From Blastochloris tepida (GTDB lineage Bacteria; Pseudomonadota; Alphaproteobacteria; Rhizobiales; Xanthobacteraceae), in assembly GCF_003966715.1 (NCBI RefSeq), contig NZ_AP018907.1:1600001-1664000 (forward strand): a stretch of DNA of 64,000 nucleotides. The letters run 5' to 3'. Below, piece after piece: positions 7,838 through 16,105 of the stretch; positions within the stretch are counted from its first letter, which is position 1; each line of letters starts with the position of its first letter. A model generated the notes under the pieces. The model saw nothing but the letters and a program-made list of their open reading frames with translations. It was not told the DNA's origin and ran no database searches. The position numbers and the translations under genes were made by a program.

Positions 7838-10168
7838 TCACGCGGAGCCTGAGACCGCCTGCTCGTAGATGTCCTCCTCCTGGGCATTGTGGATGCGCAC
7901 CAGGGATTCCACGGACTCGATGACACGCTGGGCGTCACGGATGAGGTATCGATCCGCATCCACCGCGTCGAGACTGCCGGCGAGCCGCGCAAGAAGACGC
8001 GCGAGATGGAGGATTTCCCGGTGGGCGCGGCCCATGGCGCCGAGCCCCGGCCCGGAGGCGAGGTATTTCGCGAGATCGGGATAGACCCGCGCTTCATCGT
8101 CATGCTCATGCTGGGCGATCCGGCGGCTGACGATGTCGTTCGCCTCCGAAATCAGCGCGACCGCGGCAGCGCCCCGGGCGTCGTCGAGCGCATCGGCGAT
8201 CTCGCGCAGCCGATCGAGGTCGACCTCCATTCGCTCGTGATCCTGGCGAAGCGCCATCGCGGTCGCCGCAGGCATCGGCCGGCGTCCAAACCGGTGCCCG
8301 GGGGCCAAGGCCCGCAGGGCGTTCAGGATCACCGCGACATCGATCGCCTCCTGCGTCAGCGCGCCGGCGACCGGCGGCAGCCAGCCGATGGCGGCAAAAG
8401 CCATCGCTACCCCGGACATCGCCATTCCGGCGACGATGCTCTGGAGTGCGATGGTGCGCGTCCGCCCGGCGATTGCAACGGCATCGGACACCCGGTCGAG
8501 CCGATCGACGAGAATGACCACGTCGGCCGCCTCCGACGAGACGCTGGCGCCGCGTGCGCCCATGGCGATGCCGACGCCCGCGGCCGCCAATGCCGGCGCG
8601 TCATTGATGCCGTCGCCGACCATGACGGTCGGCTTCAGGCGCTGCTCGGTCACGACGGCTTCGACCTTGTCGGAGGGACTGCGGTCCGCCAGCACGGCGT
8701 CGATGTCCAGGGCCGCGCCGATGATGTCGGCGGCATCGGCGCGGTCGCCGGTCACCATGACGATCCGCGACACCCCCGCCGCCCGCAGCGCCTGCACGGC
8801 GCGCGGCGTCTCGCGCCTCAGTTCGTCGCCGAGCAGAAGGGCGCCGATCGTGCGGCCGTCCACGGCGACGAACACGCACAGGGCCGACCGCCACGCCGCG
8901 CGCCTCAGCGCGCGCTCGGCCCATTCCGCGGGTTTGCGCGGGCCGCAAACCAGTTGCTGCGAGCCGACCCGGACGACATGGCCGTCGATCTCGCCTTCGA
9001 GACCTGATCCCAACGTCTCGCGCACCAGGGTCGGAATCGAAAGCTGCAGCCGCTTGCGCCGGGCCTCCTCGACGATGGCGGCGGCAACGACGTGATGGGA
9101 CGCCTGCTCCAAGGAGGCGGCCGTTCGCAGGACCTCCTCCGGGCTCTCGCCCGGCGCGGCTTCAATGGCCGCGAGACGGGCCCCGCCGACCGTCAAGGTT
9201 CCGGTCTTGTCGAACATCACCGTGTGGGTTCGCGCGAGCGTCTCGAATGGCGCGCTCCCCTTGACGAGGATGCCGAGACGCGCGGCCTGGGCGATGCCGG
9301 CGATGAAGGCGACCGGCGCGGCGAGAATCAGCGGGCACGGCGTCGCCGCGACCAGCACGGCCAATCCCCGCACCGGATCGCCCGACGCCACCCAGGCGCC
9401 GCCGGCCACGGCAAGGCTGAGCGGGAACAGCAGCAGCGCGAACCGGTCGGCAAGGCGGATGAACGGCGCCTTCGCGGTTTGCGCCGCCGTGACGAGGCGG
9501 ACGATGCCGGCGTAGGTGCTCTCGCCGGCCGTCGCCGCGGCCCGGATCTCGAAGGTCTCGCCGGCATTGACGGTGCCGCTCCGGGCCGTTTCACCCTCGC
9601 GCCGCGTGACGGGAATCGGCTCGCCGGTCAGCGCGGATTCATCGATCAGGGCGCCCTGGCCGAGGATGAGCCCATCCACCGGAACCACTTCGCCGGCCCG
9701 GACGACGATGGTGTCGCCAACGGCCACATGCTCCACTGCGATGTCGTCGACAGACGATCCCCGGCGGCGATGGGCCATTCGGGGGGCGCGATCGATCAGC
9801 GATCTCAGGTCCCGTTCGGCGCGGGCGACGGCGACATCCTCCAGCACGTTGCCGCCGGCATACATCACGGCGACCACCACTCCGGCCAGAGTCTCGCCGA
9901 GCGCAATGGCCGCCGACATCGAGACCAGGGCGATGGCATCGACGCCGAGCCGGCCCGCCCGAATGTCGCGGATCATGGATACGACCAGACCGGCGACGAC
10001 CGGGGCGGTGCCGGCCGCCCAGATCGCATCGGCCCACGCGACCCGTCCCATAGCCCAGGCGAGAAGCCCCGCGGCGAGGCTGACGAGGGCTGAGGCGATC
10101 AACGCCCGGCGAAGAACCGGCGCCGTGAGAAATGTCCGCATTCGGCTGTTCCCGGCAGAGGGCTCCAT
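7838..10168 (-). CDS. P1B-type metal ATPase with C-terminal hemerythrin domain
   Basis: A 776-residue P-type ATPase. It has the actuator motif TGEP (181-184), the membrane metal site TPCP (276-279) in place of the common CPC, the phosphorylation site DKTGT (D320) and the hinge GDGINDAPAL. A late membrane helix reads QEAIDVAVILNALRAL. About residues 635-776 form a hemerythrin-like HHE domain with DHERMEVD, QHEHDDE, AHRE and HNAQEED as likely iron ligands. This matches the P1B-5 group, whose characterised member Nia of Sinorhizobium meliloti moves iron and nickel and carries a hemerythrin tail. No N-terminal heavy-metal domain is present. The start may instead be the Met at residue 10. It is monocistronic, with no visible metal-binding regulator nearby. 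Confidence 0.88.
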   Translation of the reverse strand: MEPSAGNSRMRTFLTAPVLRRALIASALVSLAAGLLAWAMGRVAWADAIWAAGTAPVVAGLVVSMIRDIRAGRLGVDAIALVSMSAAIALGETLAGVVVAVMYAGGNVLEDVAVARAERDLRSLIDRAPRMAHRRRGSSVDDIAVEHVAVGDTIVVRAGEVVPVDGLILGQGALIDESALTGEPIPVTRREGETARSGTVNAGETFEIRAAATAGESTYAGIVRLVTAAQTAKAPFIRLADRFALLLFPLSLAVAGGAWVASGDPVRGLAVLVAATPCPLILAAPVAFIAGIAQAARLGILVKGSAPFETLARTHTVMFDKTGTLTVGGARLAAIEAAPGESPEEVLRTAASLEQASHHVVAAAIVEEARRKRLQLSIPTLVRETLGSGLEGEIDGHVVRVGSQQLVCGPRKPAEWAERALRRAAWRSALCVFVAVDGRTIGALLLGDELRRETPRAVQALRAAGVSRIVMVTGDRADAADIIGAALDIDAVLADRSPSDKVEAVVTEQRLKPTVMVGDGINDAPALAAAGVGIAMGARGASVSSEAADVVILVDRLDRVSDAVAIAGRTRTIALQSIVAGMAMSGVAMAFAAIGWLPPVAGALTQEAIDVAVILNALRALAPGHRFGRRPMPAATAMALRQDHERMEVDLDRLREIADALDDARGAAAVALISEANDIVSRRIAQHEHDDEARVYPDLAKYLASGPGLGAMGRAHREILHLARLLARLAGSLDAVDADRYLIRDAQRVIESVESLVRIHNAQEEDIYEQAVSGSA

Positions 10169-10515
10169 GGAACCATTCTCATCGAACCCGAGAGCAAATT
10201 GGCAGGAATTTGGAACCCGAAGAGAAGACCGACGCTTGCCCTCGTGCCGCAGACGGCTCCGGCCTTCCCCTGGGTCCGACGCGGCGACGGCGGGTGACCG
10301 GTGAACGCGCGAGATGGCGGCGCAGGGCTTATGACAAGCAGGCGGACCATGAAAAGCTCCGGGGCGCGTGCAGCTCCAGGGCGCGTGCGGCCCGCGCCGT
10401 CAGGACATTGGCGCTGCCGACCGCTGACAACATGCTGACGCCGCCAGTCACCCGACCGTCAGGAGCAACACTCTACCGTGACGCCGACACGAAATGTGCA
10501 AGGAGTGGCACCGCA
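10169..10515. other. Intergenic region between divergent genes
   Basis: This 347-bp stretch separates the start of the metal ATPase gene (minus) from a small secreted-protein gene (plus). It must hold both promoters, but I see no convincing -35/-10 pair, repeat or RNA gene in it. Confidence 0.5.
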
Positions 10516-10920
10516 ATGACGATGGCAAGAATCCTCATTGGTCTATTGATGCTGTCTGCTCCGGCAGAAGCATCCACCATCAGAAAGCTGGAGTGCCAGG
10601 AATGGGTCGAGGGCAAATATCAAGGGGTTTATGTCCTCAATTTCAATGAGGATACGAATAGGCTGACCGTCAAGACGGTTCCAGACAGCAAGAATGAAAA
10701 AGGCATGCCGTTTGCCAGGATCTGGCGGGTGCTGTGGAGCAATGAGGATCGGGTTATTGCATCGAGCGTTGATGATAAGGATTGGGGCGGCCCGGTGCAT
10801 GTGATGTTCTTGAATTTTCCGAAGACTTCGATGTCCCTGCATATTCCGAAGCAGACGGAGGGCGTTTACCAGGTGAATACACGCGCTCCCGGCGAGCGCA
10901 AATGCCGGCGGCTGGACTGA
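10516..10920 (+). CDS. Small secreted protein of unknown function
   Basis: A 134-residue protein. The start is set by AAGGAG about 11 bp upstream of the ATG at 10516. Residues 1 to about 19 form a Sec signal peptide (MARILIGLLMLSAPAEA). The mature part has two cysteines (LECQEW and ERKCRRL at the C-terminus) that could form a disulfide, and is rich in beta-strand-like alternation. No family was recognised. Its GC content is clearly lower than its neighbours, suggesting a lineage-specific or acquired gene. Confidence 0.75.
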   Translation: MTMARILIGLLMLSAPAEASTIRKLECQEWVEGKYQGVYVLNFNEDTNRLTVKTVPDSKNEKGMPFARIWRVLWSNEDRVIASSVDDKDWGGPVHVMFLNFPKTSMSLHIPKQTEGVYQVNTRAPGERKCRRLD

Positions 10921-10990
10921 CCTCAACCCGGAAAAGAGACGGGCGACGGACGCCAGCGAAGGACCCCTCCCCTCCTTCGTGTCCAGTTCC

Positions 10991-11080
10991 GGTCGCGGAT
11001 TTTCACCAAATCTCTGATTTCCCATAAAAAAATCCGCGAGAGTCAACGGCCCCGCGCGTCAGCGTTTGGGGCCGTTGGTA
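10991..11080. repeat. Intergenic repeat, family B, copy 1
   Basis: A 90-bp unit running from GGTCGCGGATTTTC through ATCCGCGAGAGTCAACGGCC to GGGGCCGTTGG. It matches 47877-47966 at most positions. It contains two hairpins, CGCGGATTTT/AAAATCCGCG and AACGGCCCC/GGGGCCGTT. It lies between two convergent genes, so it could serve as a two-way terminator. Confidence 0.75.
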
Positions 11081-11101
11081 TCACGTCCTCCGCCCGGAAA
11101 C

Positions 11102-12430
11102 TCATCGCATGGCGAACAACTCCTGGTGGAAGTCGTCTGCCGACAGGCCTTTGGCCACGAAGTCCTTGCGCAGGGCTTGGCCGAAACCGGCGGGCCCGCA
11201 GAACCAGATGTCCGCCTCGGCCCACGCCGGCACCGCATTGCAGATGCGCTCGACGTCCAGCCGGCTCCCCTGGGCCGTGACCAGCACATGCAGGTTCACG
11301 TTTGCAGCCTGCGCGTCACGCCGCAGGCGTTCGATGAACTCCTCATCGGGTTCGGCCGTGGAATAGAAAAGATCGATCTTGCGCCCATCGGATTCCACCG
11401 CCAGCGCCTTCATGCGCGCGATGAACGGGGTGATGCCGATGCCGCCGCCGACCCAGATCTGCCGGGATTTGCCGGTGCCGAAGTTGAAGCGGCCATACGG
11501 TCCTTCGACCGTGACGAGGTCGCCGACATGCAGCAATTCGGGGAGGCGAGCGGTGTAATCACCGATACCCTTGATCAGGAAGAACAGCCGGCCGTCACCG
11601 GTCCAGCCCGATGAGATCGTGAAGGGATGCGCGCCTTCGTCCGCAGAGAAACTGACGAAGGCGAACTGTCCCGCCTCATGGCCAGGCCAGCGATCCTTGA
11701 AGCGGATCGCCACCTTGAGCACCCGGTTGTCCTGGAAGGCGACGAGTTCCTCGATCTCGCCGACCGCCTTGCGGTGATAGCCGACGCGGCCTGCCAGGGA
11801 CACTACGGCACCGATGCTGCCGCCAGTCATCAGCAGGGCCAGAAGGATCCCGATCGGCTGCGACCAGTAGCCGAAGGGCGTCAGCAGCACCGAGTGGAAG
11901 ACGAGGGCCAGGTAGGCGAGAGCCAGCAGGCGGTGGGTCTTGAAGAAAAGCCGGTAAGGGAAACGCTTCATGAGCGCGAGCACGATCAGGACGGCCACCG
12001 CATAGAAGGCCCACTCCCCGACCGTTTCCGCCAGCCCGCGCTGCTGACGGAACAGGATTTCGACCGGATCGGTCAGGGGCGGCCCGGGAACCCGCGCCGG
12101 CTTGACCAGCCAACCCCAGCCCACGGCCCACTTCGTGCCTTGGGCCCACAGCCAGTGGATGACGGACATGACCAGACCCGTGATCCCCAGCCACTTGTGC
12201 AGCCGATAGGTCTTGTCCAGCCCATGGAGCAGAGGTTCGATCCGGACCGGTCGGAGCGCCAGGATCATGCCCACGCTCATCACCCCGATTGCGACAACGC
12301 CGGTGTAGTTGATCGCCACCGTACGCAGGGCGAAGTACTCGTATCCGTTCGGCAGCAGGGGATCGGCCATCCACCACAGCAGGCTGAACAGAGCAATTAA
12401 TCCAGCATACGCGAATTTGATGTTCTTCAT
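11102..12430 (-). CDS. Ferric-reductase-like transmembrane flavoprotein (FNR-type reductase)
   Basis: About 442 residues from the ATG at 12428-12430 (an upstream in-frame ATG at 12485-12487 would add 19). The N-terminal half is a ferric-reductase transmembrane domain with conserved heme-ligand histidines (RLHKWLGITG, SVIHWLW, KTHRLLALAYL, FHSVLL). The C-terminal half is an FAD/NAD(P)H ferredoxin-reductase module with HPFTISS as the FAD motif, GPYGRFNF, GGGIGITPF for the nucleotide and WFCGPAGF. It would move electrons from cytoplasmic NAD(P)H across the membrane to heme. Metal reduction is the family prediction; the true acceptor is unknown. Confidence 0.85.
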   Translation of the reverse strand: MKNIKFAYAGLIALFSLLWWMADPLLPNGYEYFALRTVAINYTGVVAIGVMSVGMILALRPVRIEPLLHGLDKTYRLHKWLGITGLVMSVIHWLWAQGTKWAVGWGWLVKPARVPGPPLTDPVEILFRQQRGLAETVGEWAFYAVAVLIVLALMKRFPYRLFFKTHRLLALAYLALVFHSVLLTPFGYWSQPIGILLALLMTGGSIGAVVSLAGRVGYHRKAVGEIEELVAFQDNRVLKVAIRFKDRWPGHEAGQFAFVSFSADEGAHPFTISSGWTGDGRLFFLIKGIGDYTARLPELLHVGDLVTVEGPYGRFNFGTGKSRQIWVGGGIGITPFIARMKALAVESDGRKIDLFYSTAEPDEEFIERLRRDAQAANVNLHVLVTAQGSRLDVERICNAVPAWAEADIWFCGPAGFGQALRKDFVAKGLSADDFHQELFAMR

Positions 12431-12679
12431 CGCCTGCACCGTTCGGTTGAGGTTAGGGTCACTGCTTGTATGGGGCGTTTTCCGCATCGAGCAACTCGGA
12501 GTGGCCGTGGCACCGCTTTGTTGGAACCGAGTGCCGGTGCAGCCCCGAAATCATGATCGATGAACGTCTCCTGGACGCTTCCGGCCATCGCGAGGCCGTT
12601 GAAATCATGGCCGCGACGGACTCAAATCCAGCCGTCCTGGATTGGCAGGTGCGGACTTCGCGGCTCGGCGGGCAGCGGA

Positions 12680-13537
12680 TCATGGTTTCGCCCGCCAAGC
12701 CTTGCCGGCGCCTTGGAACGGAAACGCCGGTCCAAGCTCGCCAAGCTGCCGTGACAGGCGGGTCGCGGCGTCCCTGACCAGCCCGCACATCCGGACGATC
12801 CTGTCTTCGCCTGCGCGCGAGATCGGAAGCAGACAGCCGAGCGCGCCGATGACGGCGCCGGTTCGATCGCGTAGCGACGAGCCGACGCTCACGACGCCGG
12901 GCTGAAACTCCTCGCGATCGATTGCGAAGCCATCGCATTGGACAGTGAAGAGATTCTCCATCAGATCCTCCCGCGAGCGGGCCGTGCCTTGGGTGAAACG
13001 TTTGAGCCGTCCCGAAAGGATGCGTGTCAGTTCCGCCTCGGGCAGCCAGGCCAGGATCGCCTTGCCGCTGCCCGTTGCGTGAACCGCCTCGGCCTTGGCA
13101 GCCTCATCGACGACGACATGGACGGCATGACGCGATTCGACCATGACGAGCGTGGCGAGGTCGCGGCCGCGCAGCACGTCGAAACTGACGGTCTCGCCCG
13201 TGGCCTCGTTGAGTCCATGCAGCGTAGCCATCGCGGTCTGGACCACGTCGACCGTCGCCGCGCGTGAGCGCGATAATTCCAGAATCCGGGCGCCGAGAAC
13301 ATAGGTCCGGTCGCGCGGGTTCCGGCCAACGTACCCACGGTCAACCAGGGTGGCGATGAGGTGGTGGCAGGTCGAGACGTTGAGACCGACCCGCCCGGCG
13401 ACGTCGTTCAGCCGCAGTCCATCGGCGGCGGCGGCCAGCACATCCAGGATATCGAGCGCGCGTTCGACCGACCGCACCGTGGCCGCCGGTCGCTGTCGGG
13501 GGGTGTCCTCGCGATCGTCCTGGCGGGCGTCAATCAC
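12680..13537 (-). CDS. IclR-family transcriptional regulator
   Basis: A 285-residue IclR regulator from the GTG at 13535-13537. A winged helix-turn-helix lies at residues about 20-85 (SVERALDILDVL, LNDVAGRVGLNVSTCHHLI, YVLGARILEL). The C-terminal effector domain has TGSGKAILAWLPEAE, FAIDREEFQPGVVSVGSSL and GALGCLLP. The open frame continues further upstream, but that extension is Arg-rich and lacks family homology. The GTG overlaps the TGA of a short upstream frame, giving a coupled start. IclR proteins usually control a neighbouring catabolic gene set; none is obvious here, so the target is unknown. Confidence 0.85.
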   Translation of the reverse strand: MIDARQDDREDTPRQRPAATVRSVERALDILDVLAAAADGLRLNDVAGRVGLNVSTCHHLIATLVDRGYVGRNPRDRTYVLGARILELSRSRAATVDVVQTAMATLHGLNEATGETVSFDVLRGRDLATLVMVESRHAVHVVVDEAAKAEAVHATGSGKAILAWLPEAELTRILSGRLKRFTQGTARSREDLMENLFTVQCDGFAIDREEFQPGVVSVGSSLRDRTGAVIGALGCLLPISRAGEDRIVRMCGLVRDAATRLSRQLGELGPAFPFQGAGKAWRAKP

Positions 13538-13779
13538 CGGCGGCGAGCCCCCGCATGTGCGAGACGAGCGTGCGGCTCGATCGGGACGTCGCCGAAACGG
13601 GCGTGAATCGGGCGGAGGAAGTCCCGCACCACCCGCGCTGCAACGAAGGCGGGCGACGACTGGTGGAAGAGACCGACGGAGCGGGCCCGGACGCGCAAGC
13701 GGCCGGATGCATCCGGGGGACGGCCTGCGGCGGCATCGAAGACGGCGAAATCGGGCTTCCACATCATGGCCATGACCAT
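13534..13779 (-). CDS. Short frame coupled to the IclR gene, unknown or remnant
   Basis: An 81-residue frame whose TGA overlaps the GTG of the IclR gene. It reads like the C-terminal piece of a larger protein (WKPDFAVFDAAAGRPPDASG, then ARVVRDFLRPIHARFGD). No ribosome-binding site precedes the ATG cluster at its start. A second short frame just upstream (about 13820-13960, ending AMRFKVGECDLTRR) also looks like coding sequence without a start. Together they may be the remains of a gene that once preceded the regulator. Function not recognised. Confidence 0.3.
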   Translation of the reverse strand: MVMAMMWKPDFAVFDAAAGRPPDASGRLRVRARSVGLFHQSSPAFVAARVVRDFLRPIHARFGDVPIEPHARLAHAGARRR

Positions 13780-13837
13780 GATGCGGCGGCACTGATCGCC
13801 GCCTGACGCCGTCCGTCAGCGCCGTGTCAGATCGCAC

Positions 13838-14198
13838 TCCCCGACCTTGAACCGCATCGCGCGGAAAGGAGCCTCGCCATCGCGTGCCAGGGGCGACCGC
13901 TTGAGGGTGACGCGGTCCCTCACCGGGAGTTCGCCCGGGTCAACTCCGGGCTCTTCCTCCCGCGCTTAAGCGATCATGCCCAAGCAACCGTGCCCAGCCT
14001 CCCGAACCCATGTCATCGTTCGGTGGCGGCGGATCGACGGATGCACGCAAGCTGCCTCATGTGGCGACTGACGTTTCTTCCTTGCGCTTCTGCTGTGAGA
14101 TTTTACGCAGACTTTATGCTGGCGCCGCGAAATCGATATGGCGGCTTTACGGCCAAACGAACGAGAATTTCCCGGTCCCCCGGTCCTGGAGGTTTCTC
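13838..14198. other. Intergenic region upstream of the kdp operon
   Basis: The left part holds the short coding-like remnant noted with the IclR gene; the right part (about 14000-14198) is the kdp control region. A pair of TTTAyGC repeats is annotated separately. No RNA gene was seen. Confidence 0.5.
14102..14119 (+). promoter_or_regulatory. Candidate KdpE-binding direct repeat
   Basis: TTTACGC (14102-14108) and TTTATGC (14113-14119) repeat with an 11-bp start-to-start distance, the one-turn spacing expected for tandem half-sites of OmpR/KdpE-type response regulators. It lies about 80 bp upstream of the first small kdp frame. The E. coli KdpE site is likewise TTTA-rich. Inference only. Confidence 0.4.
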
Positions 14199-14285
14199 GT
14201 GCCGCTCGATCTCTCATTTCTTGCGCTGGGTCTCATTTTCTTCGGTTTGACTGCGCTCGCGGTCGCCGCTGCCGAACGTCTGTGA
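14199..14285 (+). CDS. Tiny membrane peptide preceding kdpF
   Basis: A 28-residue frame from GTG 14199, preceded by a perfect GGAGG six bases upstream. It begins VPLDLSFLALGLIFFGLTAL and ends in ERL, forming one transmembrane helix. The next frame is KdpF ([13 protein letters not shown]...PERF). The two share the pattern xxLDL + hydrophobic + ER, so this may be a second KdpF-like peptide. It lies 7 bp before kdpF, and the strong ribosome-binding site argues that it is translated. Confidence 0.6.
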   Translation: MPLDLSFLALGLIFFGLTALAVAAAERL

Positions 14286-14292
14286 GGCCGTC

Positions 14293-14382
14293 ATGTCGCT
14301 TGACCTTGCTCTTGGTCTCGCCACGGCGGGCGTGATCCTCGTCTATCTCTTGGCAGCGCTGCTGCGTCCCGAGCGGTTCTGA
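14293..14382 (+). CDS. kdpF: K+-transporting ATPase subunit KdpF
   Basis: A 29-residue single-helix peptide ([20 protein letters not shown], ending RPERF) placed immediately before kdpA. KdpF is a lipid-like stabiliser of the KdpFABC complex in the inner membrane. The typical LLRPE(R/K)F ending is present. kdpA starts 8 bp after its stop. Confidence 0.9.
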   Translation: MSLDLALGLATAGVILVYLLAALLRPERF

Positions 14383-14390
14383 GGCGCGTC

Positions 14391-16094
14391 ATGATCAATG
14401 ACCTCGTTCAATTCACGGTCTTTCTGCTGGTTCTGACCGCGCTTGCGGTTCCGCTCGGGCTCTATATGGCGCGGGTGTTCTCCGGCAAATGGACGATCCT
14501 GACCCCGGTGGTGGCGCCGATCGAGCGTGCCTTCTATCGGGCCGCCGGCGTCCGCCCCGATCAGGACCAACACTGGTCACGTTATGCGCTGTCGCTGATC
14601 GCATTCAACGCCGCGGGTTTCCTGCTGCTCTACGCCATCCTGCGGCTTCAGCACCTCTTGCCGCTCAATCCGCAGGACTTCGGTCCGATGGCGCCGGATC
14701 TGGCGTTCAACACCGCGGTGTCGTTCGTCACCAACACCAACTGGCAGGCTTATGGCGGCGAGACCACGCTGTCGCACCTCTCGCAGATGCTGGGCTTGAC
14801 GACGCAGAATTTCGTGTCGGCCGCCACCGGCATTGCGGTGGCGGTGGCGGTAACGCGGGCGTTGGCGACGCGGTCTGGGCGGACCATCGGCAATTTCTGG
14901 GTCGATCTCACCCGCGCCAATCTCTACGTCCTGCTGCCGGTCTGTCTCATCTACGCGCTGTTCCTGGTGAGCCAGGGCATGCCGCAGACGCTCGATGCGG
15001 CGGTGACGGCAGCGACGCTCGATGGCGACAACCAGACCATCGCGCTGGGGCCGGTGGCCTCTCAGGTGGCGATCAAGATGCTCGGCACCAATGGCGGCGG
15101 TTTCTTCAACGCCAATGCCGCGCACCCGTTCGAAAATCCGACCATCCTGTCGAACTTCGTGCAGATTCTCTCGATCCTCGCCATTCCCGCCGCCTTTCCG
15201 TTCTTCTTCGGCCGCATGGTCGGTGACATGCGCCAGGGCGTTGCGATCTGGGCGGCGATGACTGTGCTGTTCGTCGTCGTGTTGCTGGCGGCGTGGGGTG
15301 CCGAGCGGTTCGGCAACCCGCTCCTCGCTGGAATCGTCGACCCCGCTCAGCTGAGCATGGAGGGCAAGGAGGTCCGCTTCGGGCTCGTGCAATCGGTACT
15401 GTTCGCGGTGGCCACCACAGTGGCCTCGTGCGGCGCGGTCAACACCATGCACGACTCGCTGACCCCGCTCGGCGGCCTGGTGCCGCTGTTCAACATGCTG
15501 GTCGGCGAGGTGATCTATGGCGGCGTCGGCGCCGGCTTCTACGGCGTGGTGCTGATGGTGGTGCTCACCGTGTTCCTTGCCGGGCTGATGGTCGGCCGCA
15601 CGCCAGAATGGCTCGGCAAGAAGATCGAGGCCCGCGAGGTCAAGCTCGCCGCGCTGACTCTCTTGGTGATGCCGATCGGCGTGCTGACGATGGTCGCGCT
15701 CGCGATTGTCACTGGCAATGCAGCAGTCTCGGCGCAGGATGCCGGTCCACACGGCCTATCGGAGGTGATCTACGCCTACACCTCCGGCACCGCCAACAAC
15801 GGCTCGGCCTTCGCCGGCTTCTCGGCCAACACGCTGTGGCACAACACCATGATCGGCCTTGCCATGCTGATCGGCCGGTTCGGCTACATCGTTCCGGTCT
15901 TGGCGATCGCCGGCTTCCTCGCCGCTAAGAAGACCGTGCCCGCGTCCGCCGGCACGTTTCCGACCCACGGCCCGGTGTTCGTTGTGCTGCTGATCTCGGT
16001 GATCATCGTGGTCGGCGCGCTCACCTTCCTGCCGGCGCTGGCGCTGGCGCCGATCGCCGAGCACGTCTCGATGATCGCCGGCATCATGTTCTGA
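14391..16094 (+). CDS. kdpA: K+-transporting ATPase subunit KdpA
   Basis: A 567-residue potassium channel-like subunit of the high-affinity Kdp pump. Several selectivity-filter-like segments are visible ([59 protein letters not shown]), one for each of four pseudo-repeats. About ten hydrophobic helices span the protein. Length is normal. It lies between kdpF and kdpB with short gaps in an operon likely induced by low potassium through KdpDE. Confidence 0.97.
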   Translation: MINDLVQFTVFLLVLTALAVPLGLYMARVFSGKWTILTPVVAPIERAFYRAAGVRPDQDQHWSRYALSLIAFNAAGFLLLYAILRLQHLLPLNPQDFGPMAPDLAFNTAVSFVTNTNWQAYGGETTLSHLSQMLGLTTQNFVSAATGIAVAVAVTRALATRSGRTIGNFWVDLTRANLYVLLPVCLIYALFLVSQGMPQTLDAAVTAATLDGDNQTIALGPVASQVAIKMLGTNGGGFFNANAAHPFENPTILSNFVQILSILAIPAAFPFFFGRMVGDMRQGVAIWAAMTVLFVVVLLAAWGAERFGNPLLAGIVDPAQLSMEGKEVRFGLVQSVLFAVATTVASCGAVNTMHDSLTPLGGLVPLFNMLVGEVIYGGVGAGFYGVVLMVVLTVFLAGLMVGRTPEWLGKKIEAREVKLAALTLLVMPIGVLTMVALAIVTGNAAVSAQDAGPHGLSEVIYAYTSGTANNGSAFAGFSANTLWHNTMIGLAMLIGRFGYIVPVLAIAGFLAAKKTVPASAGTFPTHGPVFVVLLISVIIVVGALTFLPALALAPIAEHVSMIAGIMF

Positions 16095-16105
16095 AGGTTG
16101 CCATC

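Noticed and set aside
12466..12777. Plus-strand frame between the ferric-reductase and IclR genes (MIDERLLDASGHREAVEIMA)
   Set aside because: Protein-like over part of its length but overlaps the 3' end of the IclR gene by about 100 bp, has no ribosome-binding site and no recognised relative.
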